The notes beneath the pieces were generated by a model that was not told the DNA's origin, did no database searches, and worked only from the letters and a program-made list of their open reading frames with translations. Of a DNA stretch of 6,110 bases, positions 1 to 6,036 are shown piece after piece. The position numbers were made by a program, and so were the translations under genes. The stretch spans positions 1 through 6,110 of the forward strand of contig JAODMA010000259.1 in the NCBI GenBank assembly GCA_025464545.1. The letters run 5' to 3'. The stretch comes from Arthrobacter sp. GTDB taxonomy: Bacteria > Actinomycetota > Actinomycetes > Actinomycetales > Micrococcaceae. How positions within the stretch are numbered: the stretch's first letter is position 1; each line of letters opens with the position of its first letter.

Positions 1-710
1 GCCCGCAGCGCGCTCAGCAGCAGCACGCCCATGCCCACGGTGAGGAAGATCCCTGCGTGCGACCCGGCCACGCTCCGCATCGTCGCCGGCTGCAGCGGCG
101 CGGCGTCCGCCGCCGCGGGCCTCGCCACCAGGTCCGGGATGGTCACTGACAGTGCCGCTGCTGCGGCCATCGCCACGACGCCGGCCCAGTAGGCTCCGGT
201 GATCCCCGCGAACTGCATCACCGCAGCGCCGATGAACGGGCCGATGAAGATGCCGATCCGGTTCACGCCGCCGAGAGTGGACAGTGCCCGGGCCCGGAGG
301 ATCACTGGCACCGCCTCGGTCAGGTACTTCTGCCGGGCCAGGCTGAAGACGCTGGCGGCCATTCCGACGACGAGCATCGCCGCGGCGAGCAGCCAGAGCC
401 CGCCGGGCACCAGCGCGGACAGAGCCGCGCCCGCCAGGGCGAGGGCGCTGGCGGTGGCCGCCCCCACAATCGCCCAGCGCTCGCCGAACTTGAGGGTGAT
501 GAGCGAGGCGGGCAGGTTGAAGAACCAGGATCCCAGCCCGATCAGGGTGACAATCAGCGCGGCGACCGCAACCGAGGCGTCCAGGTCGCGGGCGGACAGC
601 GCCACGACCGGAAGGATCGCCCCCTCGCCGATGCTGAACAGCAGGGCCGGGCCAAAGGCAGGAACGGCGATGCTGCGGAGGCTGAAGGGGGCGGGGTGTG
701 TGGTCGTCAT
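1..710 (-). CDS. MFS transporter, N-terminal part (cut by window edge)
   Basis: Open reading frame on the minus strand from ATG at 710 to the window edge, 236 codons with no stop; the 3' end lies outside. The translation begins MTTTHPAPFSLRSIAVPAFG and is strongly hydrophobic, with about six membrane segments near residues 17-38, 45-67, 79-98, 104-125, 147-168 and 171-191. A polar loop (about 192-215) follows, then the start of a seventh segment. This 6 + loop + 6 pattern, a KFGER stretch after helix 2 (weak version of MFS motif A) and NRIGIFIGPFIGA in helix 5 fit a major facilitator superfamily secondary transporter, probably of the drug-efflux type, in the cytoplasmic membrane. The substrate cannot be read from the sequence. 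AGGA lies 8 nt before the ATG and can serve as ribosome binding site. The gene follows the GAF-ANTAR gene on the same strand after 60 bp, so it could be read through from it or have its own promoter. Confidence 0.88.
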   Translation of the reverse strand, partial: MTTTHPAPFSLRSIAVPAFGPALLFSIGEGAILPVVALSARDLDASVAVAALIVTLIGLGSWFFNLPASLITLKFGERWAIVGAATASALALAGAALSALVPGGLWLLAAAMLVVGMAASVFSLARQKYLTEAVPVILRARALSTLGGVNRIGIFIGPFIGAAVMQFAGITGAYWAGVVAMAAAAALSVTIPDLVARPAAADAAPLQPATMRSVAGSHAGIFLTVGMGVLLLSALR

Positions 711-717
711 CCCCTTT

Positions 718-723
718 ATCCTA
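718..723 (-). promoter_or_regulatory. Possible -10 element (TAGGAT) of the MFS gene
   Basis: TAGGAT on the minus strand matches the actinobacterial TANNNT -10 pattern and ends 7 nt before the ATG at 710. That spacing would place transcription start on or next to the start codon, giving a leaderless mRNA. No good -35 hexamer is visible 16-18 nt upstream. The same bases contain the AGGA that could be an ordinary ribosome binding site, so the two readings compete. Confidence 0.25.
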
Positions 724-770
724 GGGCGGGCCGCGCACGCCGGGACGCGGACTCCCTGCGTCGGACTCTG

Positions 771-1508
771 TCACGCTTCGAAGTGGGTCCGGACCTCATC
801 GCTGGTGAGATTCCGCAGGACGTCGGCGGCAACATCCCGGAGCTTCTGGTTCCGGTTGCTGGAGACCTTGGTGAGAATGGCCATGGCCTCCTCCTGGGAG
901 CAGCGGTTCTGGGCCATGACCACGCCGCAGGCCAGGTCGATCGACGTGCGGTGTTCCATGGCGGCCTGCAGATCCTCGGCTCGGGACTGGGCGGTCCCGA
1001 TCCGGACGGCCAGCCGCAGGGACCGTCCGGCGAGGTCGGCGAAACCGTCGGCTTCCTTGATGATCTCCCCGGTGAAAAGACCGGTGTCCGAGGCGAAGAA
1101 GTTCAAGGCGGCGGACGCATCCTCGCCGATTTCGAGCGGAACACCGAGGGTGCTGTGACATCCCTGCGCTGCCAACTCCCGCTGGTACACGGGCCAGCGG
1201 GGATCCGTATCGACGTCTGCCAGCAGGACCACGGACTTGGTTCGCAACGCCGCGATGCAGGGACCGTCACCGATTCTGTGCTCGATCCGGTCGAGCATGA
1301 CTGCCCGCGGGCTGCTCCCGGCCACCGTCATGGACCGTTTGCGGCGCTGCAGCGTCACGCCGCACTCGATTTCGGCGCCGACGGTGCGGCTAAGCGTTGC
1401 CGCCGAAAACTCCGCGAGGCGATTGAGGAAATCCTCCACGTTCCCGGTACCCAAGAGCAGGTCCTGGAGCTGCATGGCTGCTTCGTCGCCGACGTAGTTG
1501 TTGGTCAT
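771..1508 (-). CDS. GAF and ANTAR domain-containing RNA-binding regulator
   Basis: A 245-residue cytoplasmic regulator. Residues about 24-165 form a GAF sensor domain, recognisable by RIGDGPCIAAL (79-88), ADVDTDPRWPVY (97-108) and STLGVPLEIGEDASAALNFF (119-138). Residues about 177-234 form an ANTAR domain, with IDLACGVVMAQNRCSQEEA (190-208) and a KLRDVAADVL (222-231) helix. ANTAR domains bind paired hexaloop RNA hairpins and prevent transcription termination; here the signal would come through the GAF domain rather than a phospho-receiver. Ligand and RNA targets are unknown. The start is uncertain: ATG at 1508 has AGGA directly against it, too close for normal use. An in-frame GTG at 1529 has GGAG 11 nt upstream. 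An upstream extension of the frame to 1625 would overlap the ATPase gene by about 70 bp and looks non-coding. It lies 46 bp after the MinD-like ATPase gene on the same strand, so cotranscription and perhaps translational coupling are likely. Confidence 0.92.
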   Translation of the reverse strand: MTNNYVGDEAAMQLQDLLLGTGNVEDFLNRLAEFSAATLSRTVGAEIECGVTLQRRKRSMTVAGSSPRAVMLDRIEHRIGDGPCIAALRTKSVVLLADVDTDPRWPVYQRELAAQGCHSTLGVPLEIGEDASAALNFFASDTGLFTGEIIKEADGFADLAGRSLRLAVRIGTAQSRAEDLQAAMEHRTSIDLACGVVMAQNRCSQEEAMAILTKVSSNRNQKLRDVAADVLRNLTSDEVRTHFEA

Positions 1509-1554
1509 TCCTAAATGGTAGTCGGTCACGGCGCGGGCAACTCCGGCAGCACGG

Positions 1555-2853
1555 CTATACGTAGCCGTCGACGATTGCGGCGGCGATCTCCCGATAGGCG
1601 CGCCGCGTTTCCGGGCGGAGCGCATCCAGGGTGACCAGGTCGCCGTCGGCCACCCCGCGGTCGTGCGGGACGGCGATCAGCTGGCGGCAGATTCCGGAAA
1701 GGTGGTCCTCGATCGCGTCCTTGTCCACCCGGGAGGAAACCTCGTCCTTGTCCGTGATGACGACGACGGCGTTGCGGGCCAGTTCCTCATAGCCGTGGCT
1801 GGCCAGCCAGTGCAGCGTGCTGCGCGCCCGCTTGGCACCGCTGACGGCATAGCCGGCGGCGATGATGAGGTTGTCCGCAGACTGCAGGATGCCGCTCATG
1901 GCGTTGTGTGTCACACCCGTGCCACAGTCCGTGAGGGCCACCGAGTAGTAGCCGGACACAAGTTTGCGGATCCGCAGGTACTCCTCGGCCGTCAGCGAGT
2001 CGGAGACCTCAGGATCCTGTTCTCCGGCGATCAGGTGGAGTCTGCCCGCATGGTGCATGTACCGCGCCAGGGCGGTGAGGGAGTCGACCGACTCGATGTT
2101 CCGGAGCAGGTCCGTGATGGTGCGTGGGCTCTGCTGCTGGTAGAGGCCCTCGCCCAGGGCGCGCTCGACAAGGTCACCGGAGTCCGGGTTCGCGTCGATT
2201 GCGCACGGCGGGTCACCACGGAATTCCGCCAGGGTCAGGCCGACGCCGACGGTGGTGGAAGTCTTGCCGATGCCGCCCTTGAGGCTGAGGACGGCGGTGT
2301 TGTAACTGCCCTGAAGCTGGCGGGAGATGCGCCGGGCGAGTTCGTCCTCTTCGCGCTGGCGCGCGCTGGGACCGAGATTAATCCCGCCGCCGGTCATCTG
2401 GTAGAGGGCACCGCGGAAGCCGCCGACCGGCTTCGGCTTCTGCTCGCGGACGAAGAGTCCGGGAGAGCTGATGAAGTCCGGGATCGGGGCGGTCGCCAAG
2501 GCGGCCGTCCGGGTAGCGGTGCGCGTCGAGCGGCCCGGCTGGGCGGGCACGGCAGGTGCTGTCTCCGGCGCGGGCGGCAACGGAGCTGCGAGGGCCGGAC
2601 GGATCACGGGCGCTGGGCCGGTTTCGGGGGACGAATTGCGTTCGTCGGCGGCTTCGGCGGCCTCGGCCCACGAGCTGCGGCGCTTCGGGACGGCGGGTTC
2701 AGCAGGGCTGGTGCGGGGATTGACGACCGGCATGGTTCCTGTCCGGGCAGCGTCGTCACCGTCGGCTCGACGCAGGTCGCGTCGACGGCGGGTTTCAGGC
2801 TGCCCTGAGTTGTCAGTAGTGGCAGCTGTATTGTCTTCCACCGATTCGGGCAT
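1555..2853 (-). CDS. MinD/ParA-like ATPase with disordered N-terminus (ESX/EspI-type family)
   Basis: A 432-residue protein with two parts. Residues 1 to about 125 are rich in Pro, Ala, Arg, Glu and Thr and look disordered, including an RRRRDLRR basic run (22-29). Residues about 145-432 are a MinD/ParA P-loop ATPase. The motif GALYQMTGGGINLGPS (148-163) leads into the deviant Walker A KGGIGKTS (192-199, with signature Lys192 and Lys197), the AIDANPD motif (218-224) and a Walker B-like ALTDCGTG (306-313). This arrangement, especially TGGGINLGPS followed by DANPD and DCGTG, is what I recall for MinD-like proteins of mycobacterial ESX loci (EspI, Rv3876). That assignment is from memory, and no secretion gene is in the window. 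ATP hydrolysis with dimerisation is expected; the cargo is unknown. ATG at 2853 is chosen because GGGAG lies 9 nt upstream; the frame extends to a GTG at 2886 that lacks such a site. Confidence 0.9.
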   Translation of the reverse strand: MPESVEDNTAATTDNSGQPETRRRRDLRRADGDDAARTGTMPVVNPRTSPAEPAVPKRRSSWAEAAEAADERNSSPETGPAPVIRPALAAPLPPAPETAPAVPAQPGRSTRTATRTAALATAPIPDFISSPGLFVREQKPKPVGGFRGALYQMTGGGINLGPSARQREEDELARRISRQLQGSYNTAVLSLKGGIGKTSTTVGVGLTLAEFRGDPPCAIDANPDSGDLVERALGEGLYQQQSPRTITDLLRNIESVDSLTALARYMHHAGRLHLIAGEQDPEVSDSLTAEEYLRIRKLVSGYYSVALTDCGTGVTHNAMSGILQSADNLIIAAGYAVSGAKRARSTLHWLASHGYEELARNAVVVITDKDEVSSRVDKDAIEDHLSGICRQLIAVPHDRGVADGDLVTLDALRPETRRAYREIAAAIVDGYV

Positions 2854-2970
2854 CTTTGATTTCTCCCAGGACTCACAGCGGGGCACGCTGCGGCGCTTGT
2901 TTGACGTCGTTCAAAGGGCAAGTCTAGGCGAGGTCGTGAGCATGCTTATCATCGGCAGGATATCGACGGG
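2854..2970 (-). promoter_or_regulatory. Intergenic region before the ATPase gene, likely promoter
   Basis: This 117 bp gap separates the hydrolase stop from the ATPase start. On the minus strand it contains two weak promoter candidates: CTGACC and TGATAA 17 bp apart (the -35 overlapping the hydrolase stop), and a TAGACT -10-like hexamer at 2926-2921 without a recognisable -35. An inverted repeat lies just downstream of the TAGACT (separate entry). The gap is long enough for the ATPase and GAF-ANTAR genes to have their own promoter, but neither hexamer pair is convincing. Confidence 0.3.
2896..2922. repeat. Inverted repeat, possible operator or leader hairpin
   Basis: On the plus strand CTTG (2896-2899) plus TTTGA (2900-2904) faces TCAAA (2911-2915) and CAAG (2919-2922). 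The centre is a 6 nt CGTCGT loop and one arm has a 3 nt GGG bulge. The left arm and centre also make a perfect GACGTC palindrome (2903-2908). It sits 43 bp before the ATG of the ATPase gene. It could be a protein-binding site or a stem-loop in the leader RNA. It has no U-tract, so a terminator is unlikely. Confidence 0.4.
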
Positions 2971-3786
2971 TCAGTGGTGCGCCCGCGTCTCCTGCAACCG
3001 CTTGATGAACCAGCGTGACTGCTCCGGGCCGTAGGGAAGGATCGGGATGGCCTTGGTGGCGTCGTCGGGGGTCTCCCGGGTGGCCTGGACCGCCTGCCGC
3101 ACGGCGGTGCTCATGGTGTTGGCCATGGTCTTGACGAACTGGTCGCTGCAGGGCGCTCCGTGACCGGGAATCAGGAATTCGTAACGGTGGCGCAGCGCCG
3201 ACAGGTGCCGGAGGGCTCCCGCCCATTCTTCGGGGTACGAGTCCTCAAATGAGGGATGCGAACCCTGCTCCACGAGGTCGCCGGCGTACAGGGTGGTCGC
3301 CGTCCCCACGAGCAGGTCCCCGTCGGTGTGACCTCGACCCAGGTAGAAGAGCGTGACGGTCTGGCCGCCGAGATCGACCAGGACCGGCTGGTCCTTGACG
3401 ACCGCGTTGGGAACCACGATTTGGACGTCGCTGCCTTCACCGGCGGCCATTTCCGGCTCCTCGGCGGCGACGGCGCGGCGCTGGCTGTCCCCGTTCTCTT
3501 CGATCTCCGCAGCGCAGTTCCCGTGCGCCCAGAACTCAGACACGCCGTCGTCGGCAAAGACGGCGTTGCCGAAGAAGTGGTCATAGTGCGCGTGGGTGTT
3601 GACGACGACGAGGGGAAGCGCGGTCTTCTCCCGCACGGCGGCCAGGATCTCGCGTCCCTGCCGGGGACCGCCGCCGGTGTCGATCACCATGGCGCGTTCG
3701 CTGCCGACCACCAGGCCTGTGTTGAGCAGGGATCCTTGGGTTGTCAGAACGTAGTTGTCCGGACCGACCTCGAGCCATCGTGACAT
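2971..3786 (-). CDS. MBL-fold metallo-hydrolase
   Basis: A 271-residue metallo-beta-lactamase-fold protein with no signal peptide, so probably cytoplasmic. The dinuclear metal site looks complete: HAHYDH (His65, His67, Asp69, His70), His153 in GRGHTDGD, Asp170 in LYAGDLV and His209 in PGHGAPC. The fold start is also typical (LLNTGLVVG, then VIDTGGG at 34-40). The family covers glyoxalase II-like thioesterases, lactonases and beta-lactamases; the substrate cannot be told from the sequence. ATG at 3786 is preferred because GGAG lies 5 nt before it. An in-frame ATG at 3804 adds MEYGDF but has only a weak GGA close by, and would swallow that ribosome binding site. It is the first gene of the leftward run and is divergent from the potassium channel gene. 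A hairpin-forming repeat sits 15 bp upstream of the start. Confidence 0.93.
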   Translation of the reverse strand: MSRWLEVGPDNYVLTTQGSLLNTGLVVGSERAMVIDTGGGPRQGREILAAVREKTALPLVVVNTHAHYDHFFGNAVFADDGVSEFWAHGNCAAEIEENGDSQRRAVAAEEPEMAAGEGSDVQIVVPNAVVKDQPVLVDLGGQTVTLFYLGRGHTDGDLLVGTATTLYAGDLVEQGSHPSFEDSYPEEWAGALRHLSALRHRYEFLIPGHGAPCSDQFVKTMANTMSTAVRQAVQATRETPDDATKAIPILPYGPEQSRWFIKRLQETRAHH

Positions 3787-3800
3787 GAAATCTCCATATT

Positions 3801-3823
3801 CCAACGCTGTTCAGCGCCGTTGG
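3801..3823. repeat. Inverted repeat just upstream of the hydrolase gene
   Basis: CCAA (3801-3804) and CGCTG (3805-3809) face CAGCG (3812-3816) and TTGG (3820-3823) across a 2 nt TT centre, with a 3 nt bulge (CCG, 3817-3819). This is nine paired positions in 23 bp. It lies between a TAGAAT -10-like hexamer and the GGAG ribosome binding site of the hydrolase gene. It could therefore be a leader hairpin in that mRNA or a repressor operator. The inner CGCTG-TT-CAGCG is a perfect 12 bp palindrome-like unit. Confidence 0.5.
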
Positions 3824-3844
3824 TGTTGCGATGTTCAGGCCTCG

Positions 3845-3850
3845 ATTCTA
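3845..3850 (-). promoter_or_regulatory. Possible -10 element (TAGAAT) of the hydrolase gene
   Basis: TAGAAT on the minus strand fits the TANNNT pattern and differs from the consensus by one base. It is about 59 bp before the hydrolase ATG. The region 17 bp upstream (GGACTT) is not a good -35. The hexamer is supported only by pattern and position. Confidence 0.3.
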
Positions 3851-3984
3851 CCCATGCCCTGCCGGCAAGTCCCGGAGGCATGCCCGTCGCCGGAGCACGG
3901 GCGGGAAGCCATCGCCTGAGACAAGGGCGCCGTGTAACCTATGGCTACTTCAGTTTCTCCACCACTTCCTCCACCGGAGGATCG

Positions 3985-3989
3985 GAGGT
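3985..3989 (+). promoter_or_regulatory. Ribosome binding site that decides the channel start
   Basis: GGAGG followed by T stands 8-9 nt before the ATG at 3998, a near-perfect anti-Shine-Dalgarno match at ideal spacing. The alternative ATG at 3941 has only AAGGG about 13 nt away. This favours the shorter protein, whose RxxxFSD motif then lies 9 residues from the start. Confidence 0.6.
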
Positions 3990-3997
3990 GGCTCCCG

Positions 3998-4600
3998 ATG
4001 GATTCCGGCACCTCACCGGAGCGGATGGTGTTCTTCAGCGATGCCGTCTTTGCGATCGCACTGACGCTCCTGGCTCTGGACCTGAAGCTGCCGCCGGGCA
4101 TTCCGGCGGAGGAACTGGACGACGCCCTGATCGCGGCGCTGCCGCAACTGCTCGCGTATGCGCTGTCCTTCCTTATCGTCGCCAGGACCTGGATGTCCCA
4201 CCACGCCGACTTCGCCCGGATCGTCCGTTTCAACGTGAACCTGGGCCGGCTGAACCTCGCCCTCTTGTTCTTCATCGCCATGCTGCCCGGTCCCACGTCC
4301 GTGCTCAGCGAGTACGGGGACGACCCCACACCCTGGCCGAGTGTTCTGTACGCCGCGAACATCGCCGCGGTCTACCTGACGATGGCGGCCATCTGGGGCT
4401 ACGCCAAGCGCGCCGGTCTCATGGACCTGGAGGCGGCCGCTTTCGGTTACCGGAGGGTGTTCACCGCCAGGGTGGCCGGGGCGCTGGTCTTCCTGCTCTC
4501 GATCCCGGCGGCGTTCGTCCTCAACGCCTTCACCCCGTTCCTGTGGCTGCTGCTCGTCCCGGTGTCATGGTGGACCCGCCGGTTTTCGACACCCAAGTAG
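3998..4600 (+). CDS. TMEM175-family potassium channel protein (DUF1211)
   Basis: A 200-residue integral membrane protein. The N-terminus has the TMEM175 signature RxxxFSD (Arg9, Phe13-Ser14-Asp15) followed by AVFAIALTLLALDL, the first membrane helix. About six helices can be placed near residues 11-29, 46-64, 84-102, 115-135, 158-175 and 177-192. This is the usual bacterial form, a single 6-TM repeat, where animal lysosomal TMEM175 has two. Members form potassium-permeable channels whose pore is lined by hydrophobic residues of the first helix rather than a TVGYG filter, so it probably conducts K+ across the cytoplasmic membrane. ATG at 3998 is preferred because GGAGGT stands 8 nt upstream. 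An in-frame ATG at 3941 would add a Pro-rich 19-residue leader but lacks a well-placed ribosome binding site. Its stop codon touches the stop of the convergent E2 gene. Confidence 0.9.
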   Translation: MDSGTSPERMVFFSDAVFAIALTLLALDLKLPPGIPAEELDDALIAALPQLLAYALSFLIVARTWMSHHADFARIVRFNVNLGRLNLALLFFIAMLPGPTSVLSEYGDDPTPWPSVLYAANIAAVYLTMAAIWGYAKRAGLMDLEAAAFGYRRVFTARVAGALVFLLSIPAAFVLNAFTPFLWLLLVPVSWWTRRFSTPK

Positions 4601-6034
4601 TCACATGTCCGCGAGCGCCGACCCCGGGTTCTCGATCGCGTCGGCGACAAAGCGGAGGAAGCCGCCGGCCGTGCCGCCGTCGCAGACACGGTGGTCGAAG
4701 GTCAGGGTCAGCTCGGTGACCTTGCGGACCGCGAGTTCGCCGTTGACCACCCAGGGCTTATCGATGATCCGCCCGACGCCGAGGATTCCCGCCTCGGGGT
4801 GGTTGATGATCGCGGCCGAGCCGTCCACCCCGAAGACGCCGTAGTTGTTCAGCGTGAAGGTGCCGCTGCCGAGTTCCGCCGGGGTCGCCTTGCCCTCCCG
4901 GACGACGGCGGTAAGCCTGCGGATCTCGGCGTCCAGTTCACGGGCACTGAGCTTGTCCGCGTTGCGCACGGACGGCACCATGAGGCCCCGGTCGGTCTGG
5001 GCCGCAAAGCCGAGGTTGACGCCGTCGAAGGCCACGATCTCCTGGCTGGCCCCGCCGGTGGTGTCCTCCGTGGTGACGATCCGGGTGTTCAGCTCCGGGA
5101 ACTTCTTCAGCCCCGCGGTGACGAAGCGGGCAATGAAAGCGAGCAGTCCGGGCGTGTGGTGCGGATCCGCTTTCTTCAGGGCAGCGCGCAACTCCACGAG
5201 CGCCGTGGCGTCCACGTCCACCCAGACGGTGGCTTCCGGAATCTCGGAACGGCTGCGGGACATGTTCGCCGCCACGGCCTTCCGGACTCCCCTGACTGCC
5301 GTGCGGCCGGTGATGCCCAGACCGGTGCGGGAATCGATGTCGGACGACACAGCCGGCGCGGCCGGCCCGGCAGGTTCAACCGCCGGGCGCTCAAGCACCG
5401 GAGCCGGCTTGATCACGGCCTCAACATCGCGCCGCATAATGAGCCCGCTGGCCCCCGACCCCTGGAGTTCCCCCAAATCGACGCCATGATCACGCGCCAT
5501 CCGCCGGACCAGCGGAGAAATAACAGCCCCCAACTTCCCCGGCACCCGGGTCCGCGTCAGCAACAGCTCATCGGCAGCCTTCTCAGCGGCAGACGCACCG
5601 CTGACCGTCGCGGCAACGGATCGCTTCGGAGCCCGGGTCCGCCGGGCCACCCCATGCCCGCCCGGAGTCCCGTACCCGATCAGCACATTGCCGGACCCGG
5701 CCTTCTCCTCCTCGCGGTAGGTCTCGGCGGCAACAGCAGCATCATCCGCGGTGGCCCTACCGGCCGCAACGGCGTCAGCACCGGTGGCCCCGACAGGCGT
5801 CACCGAGATCAGCGGCTTGCCGACGTCGAGGGTCTGGCCCGGTTCACCGTGCAGCACGGCGAAGGTGCCGGCGTACGGGGAGGGCACCTCCACCATGGAC
5901 TTCGCGGTCTCCACCTCGGCGATCGGCTGGTCCACGCGAATTTCGTCACCCACGGCCACGAGCCAGTTGACGAGCTCTGCCTCAGTGAGTCCTTCGCCGA
6001 GGTCCGGGAGGAGGAATACTTTCGTTTCGCTCAT
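4601..6034 (-). CDS. bkdC: 2-oxo-acid dehydrogenase E2 (dihydrolipoamide acyltransferase), probably branched-chain type
   Basis: A complete 477-residue E2 core enzyme that transfers acyl groups from the lipoyl arm to CoA. Residues about 4-78 are one lipoyl domain, with the lipoylated Lys45 in ETAKSMVE. A flexible linker follows. Residues about 173-208 are the peripheral-subunit-binding domain (SPLVRRMARDHGVDLGEL, then GLIMRRDV). Residues about 245-477 are the catalytic domain, ending in FDHRVCDGG with active-site His448 and Asp452. ATG at 6034 is 2 bp after the E1 beta stop, with GGGAAG about 8 nt upstream inside that gene; the in-frame ATG at 6049 lies within it. A single lipoyl domain and a separate E1 beta gene point to the branched-chain (Bkd) complex, since actinobacterial pyruvate dehydrogenase normally uses one-chain AceE. 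An acetoin or pyruvate role is not excluded, so the symbol is tentative. Codon use shifts in the middle of the gene (see findings). Confidence 0.95.
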   Translation of the reverse strand: MSETKVFLLPDLGEGLTEAELVNWLVAVGDEIRVDQPIAEVETAKSMVEVPSPYAGTFAVLHGEPGQTLDVGKPLISVTPVGATGADAVAAGRATADDAAVAAETYREEEKAGSGNVLIGYGTPGGHGVARRTRAPKRSVAATVSGASAAEKAADELLLTRTRVPGKLGAVISPLVRRMARDHGVDLGELQGSGASGLIMRRDVEAVIKPAPVLERPAVEPAGPAAPAVSSDIDSRTGLGITGRTAVRGVRKAVAANMSRSRSEIPEATVWVDVDATALVELRAALKKADPHHTPGLLAFIARFVTAGLKKFPELNTRIVTTEDTTGGASQEIVAFDGVNLGFAAQTDRGLMVPSVRNADKLSARELDAEIRRLTAVVREGKATPAELGSGTFTLNNYGVFGVDGSAAIINHPEAGILGVGRIIDKPWVVNGELAVRKVTELTLTFDHRVCDGGTAGGFLRFVADAIENPGSALADM

Positions 6035-6036
6035 GG

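Larger units (their letters stand above)
3787..3997. promoter_or_regulatory. Divergent intergenic region with promoters for hydrolase and channel genes
   Basis: This 211 bp stretch must hold the start signals for both flanking genes. For the hydrolase (minus) the best -10 candidate is TAGAAT at 3850-3845, which differs from TATAAT at one base. Its -35 region is poor. It would give a leader of about 50 nt carrying the inverted repeat at 3801-3823. For the channel (plus) only weak hexamers are seen (TAACCT at 3935-3940, TATGGC at 3940-3945). GCCCGT and ACGGGC (3882-3887, 3897-3902) form a second, weaker inverted repeat. No convincing gene lies here. The part from 3941 is in frame with the channel and could be an N-terminal extension. 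Confidence 0.4.

Noticed and set aside
744..762. GACGC / GCGTC stem after the GAF-ANTAR gene as a terminator
   Set aside because: The stem is only 5 bp with a 9 nt loop and no T-run follows on the minus strand.
748..768. Direct repeat CGGACTC at 748-754 and 762-768
   Set aside because: Seven bases repeated once at a 14 bp distance in GC-rich DNA can arise by chance, and no flanking similarity extends it.
199..1514. Long plus-strand open frames (199-1158 and 696-1514) opposite the MFS and GAF-ANTAR genes
   Set aside because: Their translations are Arg/Ala/Ser-rich with no domain or membrane pattern. The minus-strand frames carry recognisable MFS, GAF and ANTAR motifs. Long antisense frames are usual at this GC content.
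1509..1625. N-terminal extension of the GAF-ANTAR frame up to 1625
   Set aside because: It would overlap the end of the ATPase gene by about 70 bp and its residues do not belong to a GAF domain. It is likely the out-of-frame reading of the ATPase 3' end.
1663..2808. Plus-strand open frame of 381 codons opposite the ATPase gene
   Set aside because: It is rich in Gly, Arg, Val and Asp without motifs, and the opposite strand has a full MinD-type motif set.
3882..3902. GCCCGT / ACGGGC inverted repeat as an operator
   Set aside because: Six-base GC-rich arms with a 9 nt spacer are common by chance here. It is mentioned only within the intergenic entry.
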